Positions 1 through 8,019 of a stretch of 64,000 nucleotides of DNA are shown here, piece by piece. Each line of letters opens with the position of its first letter. The stretch's first letter is position 1. Location: positions 434,001 to 498,000 of the forward strand of contig CBDBDZ010000014.1 of NCBI GenBank assembly GCA_965204215.1. The letters are read 5' to 3'. The notes below the pieces were generated by a model that saw only the letters and a program-made list of their open reading frames with translations, did no database searches and was not told the DNA's origin. The position numbers and the translations under genes are program-made. This DNA is from CBDBDZ01 sp965204215. GTDB lineage: Bacteria; Pseudomonadota; Gammaproteobacteria; Pseudomonadales; GM7GCV1.

Positions 1-324
1 TCCACCATCAACGAGTTGTTTTATTTGGTCATTTTGTTTCGCTAAAATGGGAAGTAAATAGCGTATTTGTTCGTCGTTATTAATTTCATTAAAGCGCTTA
101 TCAATGATTAATTCTACAGTGTCAGGTTGCAGTGCCAACGCAAGTTGAGCTGTTTTTTGCTGGCGTTGCAAACTACCTGCATAAGCAGCATCGAAAATAA
201 TGTCGCTATCGGCTAAAAAATTGCCTAGTGCTGTAGCTTGTTCACAGCCTAAGTCTGATAATTTGTCATAGTTAGATTTACCAAAAGAGGCTTGACCATG
301 CCGAAATAGATAAATGGTTGACAT
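1..324 (-). CDS. Histidine phosphatase family protein (phosphoglycerate mutase-like), partial
   Basis: The gene starts at an ATG complementary to 322-324 and runs off the left edge, so only the first 108 residues are visible. The N terminus reads MSTIYLFRHGQASFG; the RHG triad is the phosphate-binding and catalytic signature of the histidine phosphatase superfamily. A second family hallmark, LSDLGCEQATALG, lies near residues 25-37 (usual form LT.LG..QA..LG). The substrate cannot be told from this half; related proteins act on small phosphorylated metabolites or phosphohistidine. It is divergent from the acyl-CoA dehydrogenase gene, with an AT-rich gap of about 80 bp that must hold both promoters. 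Confidence 0.85.
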   Translation of the reverse strand, partial: MSTIYLFRHGQASFGKSNYDKLSDLGCEQATALGNFLADSDIIFDAAYAGSLQRQQKTAQLALALQPDTVELIIDKRFNEINNDEQIRYLLPILAKQNDQIKQLVDGG

Positions 325-405
325 TGTAAAATTATTGAGAAATTTGCATAGAGTGATTTATGATGTCAGGCAATAATATTACCTACTTCTATTTGAAATA
401 ATAAC

Positions 406-1569
406 ATGAATTTTAACCTGACCGAAGAACAACAGTTAATTATAGATACCACCCGATCCTTTGTGGAGAAGGAGTTGTACCCTCACGAAGCTGAAATTGA
501 GCGAACAGGGCATCTGGATATGGATGTAATCAGGGAAGTTCAGCAAAAAGCCATCGGAGCAGGGTTGTATGCCGCCAATATTCCAGAAGCGTTTGGCGGC
601 GCAGGTTTAGATACTTTAACCTGGTTAATGTATGAAAAAGAATTGGGGCGTGCTAACTACGCTTTACATTGGACAGGTGTTGCCAGACCTTCCAATATTT
701 TGTGTGCTGGTACTAAAGCACAGCGCGAAAAATATCTGGAACCGTGCATTCGTGGCGAAAAATGGGACTGTATGGCAATGACTGAACCTGGTGCAGGTTC
801 TGATTTGCGCGGAATGAAAGCCACAGCCGTGCGTGATGGTGATGACTTTATACTCAATGGTACCAAACATTTTATTTCTCATGCCGATATTGCTGATTTC
901 ACCATTGCTTATATGGCAACGGGTGAAGAAGATACACCAAAAGGCAAGAAAAAATTAATCAGTTGCTTTTTTGTAGACAAAGGCACACCTGGTTATACTG
1001 TAAGAGACGGTTACAATAATGTATCACACAGAGGTTACACCAACTCTATTTTGGAATTTGATAACTGTAGAATACCTGCTGAAAATATGCTCGGTGAGTT
1101 ACACAAAGGCTTTGAAGTGGCAAACGATTGGCTAGGAGCCACGCGTCTACAGGTTGCATCCACTTGTCTTGGGCGTGCAGAGCGAGCGTTTGAACATGCA
1201 TTGCAATGGTCAGTAGAGCGTGAACAATTTGGTCAAAAAATTGGTAAATTCCAGGGCGTTTCATTTAAACTGGCTGATATGAGTATGGAAATGAAAGCTG
1301 CCGAATTACTTACGTGGGAAGCGGGTTGGAAATACGACAACGGCACTTGCACAGATTCGGACATGGCAATGGCAAAACTCAAGGCTACCGAAATGCTGGC
1401 TTTTGTCGCCGACGAAGCGATTCAAATACACGGAGGCATGGGTGTGATGGATGAATTACCGTTAGAGCGTATTTGGCGGGATGCCCGAATTGAACGTATT
1501 TGGGAAGGCACATCCGAAATTCAGCGTCATATTATTTCAAGAGCGTTATTGCGCCCGTTGGGTGCTTGA
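406..1569 (+). CDS. Acyl-CoA dehydrogenase
   Basis: FAD-dependent alpha,beta-dehydrogenation of an acyl-CoA, passing electrons to ETF. At 387 residues it has the usual family length and three-part order: helical N domain (EEQQLIIDTTRSFVEKEL), middle beta domain with the FAD/substrate loop MTEPGAGSDL near residues 124-133, and C-terminal helical domain with QIHGGMGV and IWEGTSEIQR. The Glu of WEGTSEIQ near residue 365 matches the catalytic base of medium-chain enzymes. The start is the first ATG, just after an AT-rich leader. With the thiolase, SDR and MaoC genes nearby it probably belongs to a beta-oxidation-like route for an unusual acyl-CoA; the substrate cannot be called. Confidence 0.93.
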   Translation: MNFNLTEEQQLIIDTTRSFVEKELYPHEAEIERTGHLDMDVIREVQQKAIGAGLYAANIPEAFGGAGLDTLTWLMYEKELGRANYALHWTGVARPSNILCAGTKAQREKYLEPCIRGEKWDCMAMTEPGAGSDLRGMKATAVRDGDDFILNGTKHFISHADIADFTIAYMATGEEDTPKGKKKLISCFFVDKGTPGYTVRDGYNNVSHRGYTNSILEFDNCRIPAENMLGELHKGFEVANDWLGATRLQVASTCLGRAERAFEHALQWSVEREQFGQKIGKFQGVSFKLADMSMEMKAAELLTWEAGWKYDNGTCTDSDMAMAKLKATEMLAFVADEAIQIHGGMGVMDELPLERIWRDARIERIWEGTSEIQRHIISRALLRPLGA

Positions 1570-1586
1570 GTGATTTTTTGCTTCTA

Positions 1587-1905
1587 GAGAGCTTTGCATA
1601 ATGTCACGAGCGATGTCAAGACAAGGCAAATTTGAACCCAAATTATGCATTAGAAATCTATTACACACAATAATGACTTCAAAAACAGGCGCTTGCTCGA
1701 AAAATAATACTCACCATAGGGAGGCTATGCCTGCGTTTATTGTTCTTGCGCGAGCACCTGTTTTCATTGCCATTTTTGTGTTCATTACGAAGTCTAATGC
1801 ATAATCTGGGTTGAACGAAAAAGCAGAGTTTACTGGCAGTAAATGAGCATTTTGAGCGAAAATTTAACGCTGTATTGACGAGCACAGTAATTATGCAAAG
1901 CTCTC
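1587..1905. mobile_element. MITE family B copy 1, interrupted by a family A element
   Basis: Terminal inverted repeats GAGAGCTTTGCATAAT at the left and its complement at the right are flanked by a perfect 5-bp direct repeat TTCTA (1582-1586 and 1906-1910). Without the inner element (1637-1810) and one copy of its 5-bp duplication, the element is 140 bp, exactly the length of copy B3 at 20934-21073, to which it aligns in inverse orientation. There is no coding capacity. The sulfatase stop codon lies inside the right target duplication. Confidence 0.85.
1637..1810 (+). mobile_element. MITE family A copy 1 (174 bp), nested in family B
   Basis: It runs from CCCAAATTATGCATTAG to CTAATGCATAATCTGGG, 17-bp imperfect terminal inverted repeats, with the 5-bp duplication TTGAA on both sides (1632-1636, 1811-1815). 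Full 174-bp copies recur at 34955-35128, 46658-46831 (inverted) and 60535-60708. The interior holds a large imperfect inverted repeat centred on the CACCATAGGG tract. Short reading frames crossing it do not look like genes. It is non-autonomous; the transposase that moves it is not in this window. Confidence 0.88.
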
Positions 1906-1907
1906 TT

Positions 1908-3530
1908 CTAATAACAAAACCCACCTAACCACCATTTAGGTTCGCAGTCGTAAATTAGTCGACCTCTTTCGCCGTGCCATTGGTCGAGCATTCTCAGTGA
2001 CGCCTTGTTGGGTGGCATACCTTTAGCGGGCTCTGGTTGCAGGGTTTCTATGGGTCTAGGGTAGCTTGCCCAGTCCAGAGGTGCTCGCCATCCTGGTGGA
2101 GGCATTAATTCAGAGCGTGTGCCGCTAATGGGGTAGAGTGCGCGCCAATCTCTAACTTTTTTGGCCAGTTTTTCGACAATTTCCGGGTGCTCTTTTGACA
2201 AGTCGTTGTACTCATAAGGGTCTTCTGATATTTTGAATAACTGTTGTACCAATTTGGTCTCTAACTGGTCTTGTTCAATTTCTTGAATCAACTTCCATTC
2301 ATCATTAAATGCAGTGGTGTTGAATTGACCAAAAATTGGCGTTTCGGATGCGAAAAATACGTATTCTTTGCGCGGTGCTTTTTTGCCTTTGTGAATGGAT
2401 TGCCACAAACTCTTGCCGTCAAAATCAAATGAGTTTTTTGGTTTAACGCCTGTTGCTTCGGCAAGGGTAGGAAAGACATCCATAACGGTCATTATTTGGT
2501 TCATCTTTTTGCCGGCAGGAATTTTTCCAGGCCAGCGAATGAGCGAAACAACACGAATACCTCCTTCATAAGTTTCGCCTTTACCTCCGCGCAAGGGGAC
2601 ATTATCAGCGCCGCCGTAACTGTATGCTGCACCACCGTTATCACTAAAAAATAAGACAATGGTATTGTCGGTTAAACCTTCTTCATCCAGGGTATCCAAT
2701 ACTTGACCGATGGCTTGGTCCATGCCATCAACCACAGCGGCATACATAGGTCTGGCACTGCCGAAACCGATCAACTTGGCATTGCGCCGAGTACGCTCAG
2801 TTTTCTCACTGCGTGATGACTCTAAATCAGTATTGATATCTTTGTATTTGTCTTGTAAATCTTGTGGAGCATCTAACGGTGTGTGTGGGGCAATAAACGG
2901 CATATAGATAAAAAACGGTTTGTCTTTGTCGCGTTCTTTAATATAGCGATGAACTTCTTTTGCTAACAAGAAAGTTTCATAGCCATCTTCGCGTTTGCCT
3001 TTGAAATCTATCGATTTACCATTGACTTGAAAATCTTTACCGCCCTGGTTGGAAAAGGGTGGATAAAAACCAACTTCTGTGTGCAGGTGTCCGTAGAAAT
3101 GCTCAAACCCACGTTCGTTGGGGTGGTAAGTTTGTTGCGCATGACCTAAATGCCATTTGCCAACCATTGCTGTCTGATAACCTGCAGCTTTAAAACTTTG
3201 GGGCATAAAATGCTCATCGGGGTGAATGCCATTGGATTGCCATGGCAAGATCACCGCATAAGCGACACCTAAACGGATAGGGTCGCGTCCTGTCATTAAT
3301 GCCGCTCTTGTTGGTGAACAAATTGGCGAGGTGTAGAAGCGATCAAGTTGCATACCTTCGGCTGCCAGCTTATCTAGTGATGGTGTGTCGATATCACCGT
3401 CGTGATAACCGACATCGTTCCAGCCTAAATCATCAGCCAGCATAATAATGATATTGGGTTTTTCGGTTGCAGCTATAGCCGAGAGAGTTAAAAAGGCAGT
3501 TAAAATAAAAAATGAAAATCTTTTAAACAT
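1908..3530 (-). CDS. Secreted Cys-type sulfatase (arylsulfatase family)
   Basis: Hydrolyses a sulfate ester, probably in the periplasm. The chosen start (MFKRFSFFILTAFLTLSAIAA) gives a clean signal peptide; an in-frame ATG 20 codons upstream reads through repeat C1 and is not credible. The mature part opens with the metal site KPNIIIMLADDLGWNDVG. The activation motif CSPTRAALMTG near residues 72-82 has the Cys that becomes formylglycine, so a formylglycine-generating enzyme or anSME is needed; none is in the window. Metal-binding GKWHLGH and a conserved SDNGG follow. At 540 residues it is close to arylsulfatase A/B-like enzymes. Algal polysaccharides or steroid sulfates are possible substrates; the sequence does not decide. 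Confidence 0.92.
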   Translation of the reverse strand: MFKRFSFFILTAFLTLSAIAATEKPNIIIMLADDLGWNDVGYHDGDIDTPSLDKLAAEGMQLDRFYTSPICSPTRAALMTGRDPIRLGVAYAVILPWQSNGIHPDEHFMPQSFKAAGYQTAMVGKWHLGHAQQTYHPNERGFEHFYGHLHTEVGFYPPFSNQGGKDFQVNGKSIDFKGKREDGYETFLLAKEVHRYIKERDKDKPFFIYMPFIAPHTPLDAPQDLQDKYKDINTDLESSRSEKTERTRRNAKLIGFGSARPMYAAVVDGMDQAIGQVLDTLDEEGLTDNTIVLFFSDNGGAAYSYGGADNVPLRGGKGETYEGGIRVVSLIRWPGKIPAGKKMNQIMTVMDVFPTLAEATGVKPKNSFDFDGKSLWQSIHKGKKAPRKEYVFFASETPIFGQFNTTAFNDEWKLIQEIEQDQLETKLVQQLFKISEDPYEYNDLSKEHPEIVEKLAKKVRDWRALYPISGTRSELMPPPGWRAPLDWASYPRPIETLQPEPAKGMPPNKASLRMLDQWHGERGRLIYDCEPKWWLGGFCY

Positions 3531-3549
3531 AATAATCACTTGTTTGGAG

Positions 3550-3675
3550 TTATTAATTTGGCATGAAAATCCCGAACAAATATGTGGCACAAGGAAGTGC
3601 CACCGACGAGCGATAGCTCGGTTGCGAATCTTTGAAATACAAGAAAATTCGCATATTTTATTGCGAGGTTAATAA
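3550..3675. repeat. Repeat family C copy 1 (126 bp, internally deleted)
   Basis: It starts TTATTAATTTGGCAT and ends GAGGTTAATAA, matching the termini of the 174-bp copies at 26272-26445 and 35153-35326. It lacks about 48 bp of the right half. Two internal hairpins are visible: GTGGCAC with GTGCCAC, and a CGAGCGATAGCTCG palindrome. It fills most of the gap between the SDR stop and the sulfatase start, so the sulfatase is probably transcribed from within or across it. Confidence 0.75.
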
Positions 3676-3680
3676 TGAGC

Positions 3681-4598
3681 TTAACCCATAGGAATGGGTA
3701 CGGTAAAACCGTCGGCAACCGCAGTATAATCGTCATTGAAATGCTTCGATAAGCTGTTGTGCAAGGTATCTAAATTCCATTGTTTTTCACCTTCGGGGTT
3801 TATATGTGGGGGCAAAATGACAGGGCGTTGCATGACATTAACCATATTGCCCCATACAATAAAGGCTTCACCTGAAATGTGACTGGCTTGAGGAGAGCTT
3901 AAGTAGGTGACAAGTGGTGCTACATTGGATGGTTCAAATTGGTGAAAGCCTTCTTCTGGAGCTTGAAATAAACCAGCGGCGGGGCTGTTTAATGTCATAT
4001 CGGTTGCAGCGCGAGGCATGATGACATTGCAGGTGATACCGTAGCGGATCATCAACTGTGCTGCTGCTAATGTCATGGTAGTAATACCCGATTTTGCCGC
4101 AGCATAGTTGGGTTGACCTGGTGATGCATAGATAGCAGCCTCTGATGAAGTGCTAATAAGTCTGCCATATACAGGTTTGCCAGATTTGGCTTTGCTGCGC
4201 CAATAAGCGGTAGCGTTGCGCATATTGATAAAATGTCCGCGTAGATGTACACGAATGACCAGGTCAAATTCTTCGTCGGTCATATTAAAGATGGTGGCAT
4301 CGCGCAGGACACCCGCATTATTAATCATAATATTCATATCACCCCATGCCTCTAGTGTTGTTATCATTAGAGCTTTGGCATCATTGCTGTCGGCGCAATC
4401 GCCCAATATTGCCATGGCTTCACCACCCTCATTTTTAATGTCTTCTACTGTTTGGTGGGCGGCATCGCTAGAGTCGGAAGTGTTGATATCATTGATAACC
4501 ACTCGCACACCCTGCTGTGCTAAATGCATGGCTTCGGCTCGACCTAAACCGCGACCTGCACCAGTGATGATTGCCACTTTGCCTGTTAATTCGCTCAT
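3681..4598 (-). CDS. SDR family oxidoreductase
   Basis: NAD(P)-dependent short-chain dehydrogenase of about 305 residues. The Rossmann motif TGAGRGLG is near residues 12-19, NNAG near 92-95, and the catalytic Ser and YAAAK near 150-168 (STSSEAAIY, then YAAAKSG). The C terminus is about 50 residues longer than classical 250-residue members; it ends in a region without recognisable motif (PVILPPHINPEGEKQW). Long SDRs of this kind next to a thiolase and a MaoC hydratase often oxidise 3-hydroxyacyl-CoA or steroid/side-chain CoA esters. Here it is cotranscribed with the thiolase (58 bp upstream gap holding a short palindrome). Substrate is inference. Confidence 0.88.
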   Translation of the reverse strand: MSELTGKVAIITGAGRGLGRAEAMHLAQQGVRVVINDINTSDSSDAAHQTVEDIKNEGGEAMAILGDCADSNDAKALMITTLEAWGDMNIMINNAGVLRDATIFNMTDEEFDLVIRVHLRGHFINMRNATAYWRSKAKSGKPVYGRLISTSSEAAIYASPGQPNYAAAKSGITTMTLAAAQLMIRYGITCNVIMPRAATDMTLNSPAAGLFQAPEEGFHQFEPSNVAPLVTYLSSPQASHISGEAFIVWGNMVNVMQRPVILPPHINPEGEKQWNLDTLHNSLSKHFNDDYTAVADGFTVPIPMG

Positions 4599-4620
4599 AA
4601 ATATTCTCTTGGGTAATAGA

Positions 4621-4640
4621 TGCCAGACCTAAGTCTGGCA
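4621..4640. repeat. Family F short palindrome (REP-like)
   Basis: TGCCAGAC, a 4-base loop, then GTCTGGCA. It lies between the thiolase and SDR genes of one minus-strand operon and has no T-run after it, so it looks more like a REP-type element or mRNA-processing hairpin than a terminator. Sister copies are listed elsewhere in the window. Confidence 0.7.
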
Positions 4641-4655
4641 CCGTTTGGGTTTAAA

Positions 4656-5831
4656 TTAAATGCGTTCGATAATAGTGCCGGTGCCAACAGCTGAACCACA
4701 GCACATGGATATAAGGGCAGTTGTTTTGTCGCTGCGCTCTAATTCGTGTAAAGCCGTACAAATTAGCCTTGCGCCAGTTGAACCGACGGGATGGCCCAGT
4801 GCAATTGCGCCGCCATTGACATTAATTTTATCGAGATTAATATCAAACTCTTGAGACCAGGATAGCACGACTGCGGCAAAAGCTTCATTGACTTCAAATA
4901 AGTCAATATCATTTTTGGTCATACCACTGCGCTTAAATAACCTCTGGGTTGCATCGACTGGGCCATTTAACAAATAGTAAGGGTCAGTACCCACGACACA
5001 ATCGCTAATAATTCTGGCACGCGGTTTTAAACCTCTCGCTTTGGCTTCATCAGTGCTCATCCATAATACTGCGGCTGAACCATCAGATATTTGTGATGAG
5101 TTGCCCGCAGTATGTACGCCTTCAGGCATAATGGATTTTAATTCGGCTAAACCATCCAATGTGGTTGGTCGCATTCCCTGGTCGCAATTGACGGTTTTAA
5201 ATTTTCCTGTCGGTTGGTAATCTTCGCCCATAATTGGCGCTTCAACGCTTATAACTTCTCGGTCAAAGCGCCCTTGTTGCCATGCCTGTTGCGCTCGTTG
5301 TTGAGAGTTAAAACCCAAAGTGTCACACATTTCGCGCGATATGTACTTATCGGTAGCGATGCGCTCGGCATGAACAAATTGATTGGGAATGGAATCCCAG
5401 GGCCAAGGTTCAGGCTGATAAGTACCTGGACCATTGTAAACATTAGATCCCATGGGCACTCGGCTCATGGTTTCAACACCGCAGGCTATGCCAATATTGA
5501 TGCTATCCGTTACAATCATTGACGATATGACATGATTGGCAGTTTGCGCTGAACCGCACTGATTGTCCATAGTGGTTGCACCTGCTGTGTATTCTTTACC
5601 AAGCGATAACCATGCAGTGCGGGTGATATTGCTTGATTGCTCGCCAGCTTGAGTCACACAACCACCAGCAATATAATCAACATCCGAATGATTAAGTTGG
5701 TTGCGTTTGACAATGGCATCTAATGACAGAGCTAGTAATTGCGCGGAGTGAAATCCGAATAAATCGCCAATAATAGGTTTGCCCTTGGCTATTGGTGTTC
5801 TTAAGGCATCGACAATAACAGCTTCTTTCAT
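4656..5831 (-). CDS. Thiolase (acetyl-CoA acetyltransferase family)
   Basis: Thiolytic cleavage or condensation of acyl-CoAs. Length 391 is typical. The nucleophilic Cys is in MDNQCGSAQTA near residue 92. The conserved NVNGGAIALGHPVGSTGAR near 339-357 carries the His, and CCGSAVGTG near 377-385 the second Cys. It starts at the first ATG (MKEAVIVDALRTPIAKG), six bases after the MaoC-like gene, so the MaoC-thiolase-SDR genes form one operon. All three chemical steps after the acyl-CoA dehydrogenase (hydration, oxidation, thiolysis) are therefore encoded within 6 kb, though the dehydrogenase is on the other strand. Confidence 0.93.
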   Translation of the reverse strand: MKEAVIVDALRTPIAKGKPIIGDLFGFHSAQLLALSLDAIVKRNQLNHSDVDYIAGGCVTQAGEQSSNITRTAWLSLGKEYTAGATTMDNQCGSAQTANHVISSMIVTDSINIGIACGVETMSRVPMGSNVYNGPGTYQPEPWPWDSIPNQFVHAERIATDKYISREMCDTLGFNSQQRAQQAWQQGRFDREVISVEAPIMGEDYQPTGKFKTVNCDQGMRPTTLDGLAELKSIMPEGVHTAGNSSQISDGSAAVLWMSTDEAKARGLKPRARIISDCVVGTDPYYLLNGPVDATQRLFKRSGMTKNDIDLFEVNEAFAAVVLSWSQEFDINLDKINVNGGAIALGHPVGSTGARLICTALHELERSDKTTALISMCCGSAVGTGTIIERI

Positions 5832-5836
5832 GATAT

Positions 5837-6310
5837 TTACATTAACACTAAAATTAATTCATACAACAGTGATGGTTTATCTTCACTGCCTACCATTGTG
5901 ACTTGAGTTTCGAATGTTACCAGCGTTTTGTGTTGGGTAACGTCAATGTTACTAACGCGATTACGGCTTTGTATTTGGCTGCCCGAAAGCACGGGGGTTA
6001 AAAAACGCAATTTATTCGAACCATAATTATACATTTGAGTAAAGCCGCTAATTTTACCTAATATATCATTGTCGGTAGGCATTTTACTTAGTAGAGATAA
6101 TACTAAAAAACCATGTGCGATGGTGGTTTTCAATGGGCTTTGAGCTTTGCAGCGTTCTTCATCAACATGAATCCAAAAATTATCACCGCTTAATTGGGCA
6201 AAATCGTTAATCAGTGGTTGAGTGACGGTGACAGGTTGGCTCCAATTCGAAAAGTTAGCACTCACTAATGTCTGTAAGGCTTGCTCGTCTTTAAAATCTA
6301 TTTTTTGCAT
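5837..6310 (-). CDS. MaoC-like dehydratase / hotdog-fold enoyl hydratase
   Basis: About 157 residues, a single hotdog domain. The hydratase-2 motif is seen as FWIHVDEERCKAQSPLKTTIAHGFLVLSLL from about residue 56; the Asp/His pair and the AHGF loop match MaoC proteins such as NodN and PhaJ. It probably hydrates a 2-enoyl-CoA to a 3-hydroxyacyl-CoA. It is the first gene of the MaoC-thiolase-SDR run. The start codon follows an AT-rich stretch with no strong ribosome-binding site. Confidence 0.87.
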   Translation of the reverse strand: MQKIDFKDEQALQTLVSANFSNWSQPVTVTQPLINDFAQLSGDNFWIHVDEERCKAQSPLKTTIAHGFLVLSLLSKMPTDNDILGKISGFTQMYNYGSNKLRFLTPVLSGSQIQSRNRVSNIDVTQHKTLVTFETQVTMVGSEDKPSLLYELILVLM

Positions 6311-6374
6311 GGTTTTAATTACATTATATTTTAGGTTTAAGTGATAAACTGATACCGATCACAATAAATATTTA

Positions 6375-6414
6375 AAGACCATTGCATAGGCAGGGTGCTT
6401 AATGCAATAGTCTT
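6375..6414. repeat. Family G palindrome copy 1
   Basis: Arms AAGACCATTGCA and TGCAATAGTCTT, one mismatch, around a short spacer. A tighter copy is at 10172-10193. Together with the next two elements it accounts for nearly all of the roughly 410-bp gene-free stretch between the MaoC gene and the DUF4258-like gene. Confidence 0.6.
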
Positions 6415-6416
6415 AT

Positions 6417-6516
6417 TTAGTGTTATAGCGGATTTTAAAAACCACACGAGTACATCTCTGTAGCTTTGTCGAGGCTATCCTGCCTCTCAAGTTTTTAAAA
6501 TCCGCTATAACACTAA
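6417..6516. mobile_element. Family H palindromic element (100 bp, 26-bp perfect terminal repeats)
   Basis: The 26 bases from 6417 are the exact reverse complement of the 26 bases ending at 6516 (core TATAGCGGATTTTAAA). The roughly 48-bp middle is unique. The outermost bases allow a TA duplication, as Tc1/mariner-like IS630 elements leave, but the flank is too short to prove it. Only one copy is seen in the window. Confidence 0.65.
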
Positions 6517-6631
6517 TCATGTGCATTTTTTTAGGCATGGTATGAAAAGTTTGCATAATGATTGAGCCTGACAATGCGGCGTTAAATTTTTGCTCAGATT
6601 ATAGCTTAATTATTGAAATCAATAATAGTGT

Positions 6632-6760
6632 GAGACCTTTGCAATAAAATTCTTTTACCTTAAAAACGTACTCAAATGCTCATTTACAACGAGTAAACTC
6701 CGCTTTTCCGTGCGTTTTTGCCTTGTTTGAAAACAAAATTTCTTTTATTGCAAAGGTCTC
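6632..6760. mobile_element. MITE family B/D copy D1 (129 bp)
   Basis: Ends GAGACCTTTGCAATAAAA and complement, with a perfect 5-bp duplication AGTGT (6627-6631 and 6761-6765). Read on the minus strand its core, GCGGAGTTTACT then GTAAATGAGCATTTGAG, matches the cores of B1 and B3, so D is a variant of the same superfamily with different tips. It sits directly upstream of the DUF4258-like gene and pushes that gene away from its original upstream DNA. Confidence 0.85.
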
Positions 6761-6761
6761 A

Positions 6762-7010
6762 GTGTGTATATACAAGTGGACCCCATACTTTAAAAAAGTT
6801 AGACAGCTTAGACCTGACAGGGCTTTAATTAAAGATAACTGGATTCAAAGTGTTATTGATAATCCATTACATCTTGAAAAACAAGAAGATGGTAGAGTAA
6901 GATGTTGGGGACATATCGAAGAAAACAATAATAAAATTCTTAGGGTTGTTTTGCTTGAAGATATGAAAACAGTACACAATGCCTTTTTTGACCGCAGGTT
7001 TAAACTATGA
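6762..7010 (+). CDS. DUF4258-like small protein, putative toxin
   Basis: The recognisable part runs from KWTPYFKKV to the end. The core IDNPLHLEKQEDGRVRCWGHI and LRVVLLEDMKTVHNAFFDR resembles a family of about 80-residue proteins paired with DUF2283 proteins. I chose the GTG at 6762, inside the target duplication of element D1. The open frame extends 13 codons further into the element (ATG at 6723), so a fusion N terminus is possible. It overlaps the DUF2283 gene by 4 bp, as toxin-antitoxin genes do. Function as an RNase-like toxin is inference. A second, broken copy of this gene lies at 15230-15272. Confidence 0.6.
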   Translation: MCIYKWTPYFKKVRQLRPDRALIKDNWIQSVIDNPLHLEKQEDGRVRCWGHIEENNNKILRVVLLEDMKTVHNAFFDRRFKL

Positions 7011-7210
7011 AAATAAATCACTTTGAAGATACTGACACGTTATATATTCAATTGAATAATAATGAGATAGTTGATACGTATGATGCATCGTCTGATATGA
7101 TTGTTGACGTTGATGCCAATGCTGATGTAGTGGCTATGACAATTGAACACGCCAGCCAAAAATCTAATTTGAGGCAATTAGAGGTGCTTGGTATAAATTT
7201 AGCTGCGTGA
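7007..7210 (+). CDS. DUF2283 protein, putative antitoxin partner
   Basis: A 67-residue protein with the typical DUF2283 layout: MKINHFEDTDTLYIQLNN, then a D.VD.NADVVAM.IEHAS segment. DUF2283 proteins are small, acidic and often encoded directly after DUF4258-type genes. The ATGA overlap with the upstream gene implies translational coupling. The antitoxin role is inferred from size, order and coupling. Confidence 0.75.
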   Translation: MKINHFEDTDTLYIQLNNNEIVDTYDASSDMIVDVDANADVVAMTIEHASQKSNLRQLEVLGINLAA

Positions 7211-7222
7211 TTGAGTATTGCC

Positions 7223-8017
7223 ATGAGTTGGTATACTGGTAATGCAACTTACGATAGCCTGTTAATCGCTGGTTTTATCATGGCTCTATTGGTCTTTCTA
7301 AGTAGCCAAATGGGAACTGCACAATACGGCGGGCGATTTGGCGCAAAAGGTGGTGGCTTGAAACTTGGTTCGAAAACAGGCTGGATATTAATGGAAATTC
7401 CCGCTTTGATAGCTTTTCCTGTTTTCTTTTTTATGGGCAGCAATGCCACGCAGGCTGTACCTTTATTCTTTTTGGGGCTGTGGGTGTTTCACTACCTGAA
7501 TCGAGCTATTGTAACGCCAATGTTAATGCGTACAGCTGAGGGGTCTTCCAATTCCTTTGCAATTGGTGTCATTTTTGCAGGGTGGGTGACTTTGGTACTA
7601 CACAGTTATCTAAACGCGTACTATATCGTTGAATTAGGTAGTCATTATGACGATAGCTGGTTCCAAGACCCACGGTTTATTTTAGGCGTCATCATTTATA
7701 TAATTGGGTTTAACATTAATGTAAAGTCCGATAGTATTTTGCGTAATTTACGCTCAAAAAAACCTAAATCCGATGAAACGCGCTACAAGATTCCATACGG
7801 TGGTTTGTTTAAATGGGTAACTTGCCCGCAATACTTTGGTGAAATTTTATCTTTTGCAGGGTTGGCGGTCATGACATGGAATTTGGGAGCGGTGTTTGTA
7901 CTGGCTATAACTATTGGCAATTTGGTGCCGCGAGCCATGGTCACTCACCGCTGGTTTTTGAAAAATTTTGATGATTATCCCTCCAATCGAAAAGCAATAA
8001 TACCCTATATATATTAA
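7223..8017 (+). CDS. Steroid 5-alpha-reductase-like membrane protein (DUF1295/SRD5A family)
   Basis: About 264 residues with six to seven hydrophobic segments. The C terminus matches the SRD5A/ICMT-like family: YKIPYGGLFKWVTCPQYFGEI and NLVPRAMVTHRWFLKNFDDYPSNRKAIIPYIY, the family form being NL.P.A..TH.WY...F.dYP..RkaiiPf. These enzymes reduce a C=C bond in a steroid or polyprenol with NADPH, or methylate a lipid. I took ATG at 7223 rather than the TTG at 7211. With the Old Yellow Enzyme next door and the CoA genes upstream it supports, but does not prove, steroid metabolism in this region. Confidence 0.8.
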   Translation: MSWYTGNATYDSLLIAGFIMALLVFLSSQMGTAQYGGRFGAKGGGLKLGSKTGWILMEIPALIAFPVFFFMGSNATQAVPLFFLGLWVFHYLNRAIVTPMLMRTAEGSSNSFAIGVIFAGWVTLVLHSYLNAYYIVELGSHYDDSWFQDPRFILGVIIYIIGFNINVKSDSILRNLRSKKPKSDETRYKIPYGGLFKWVTCPQYFGEILSFAGLAVMTWNLGAVFVLAITIGNLVPRAMVTHRWFLKNFDDYPSNRKAIIPYIY

Positions 8018-8019
8018 AA

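Noticed and set aside
1601..1924. Open frames of 67 and 81 codons over elements B1 and A1
   Set aside because: They run through inverted repeats and across the MITE junctions, lack ribosome-binding sites, and the same frames reappear at every family A copy.
3531..3590. Upstream ATG extending the sulfatase by 20 residues
   Set aside because: The extra residues are translated from repeat C1 and spoil an otherwise clean signal peptide.
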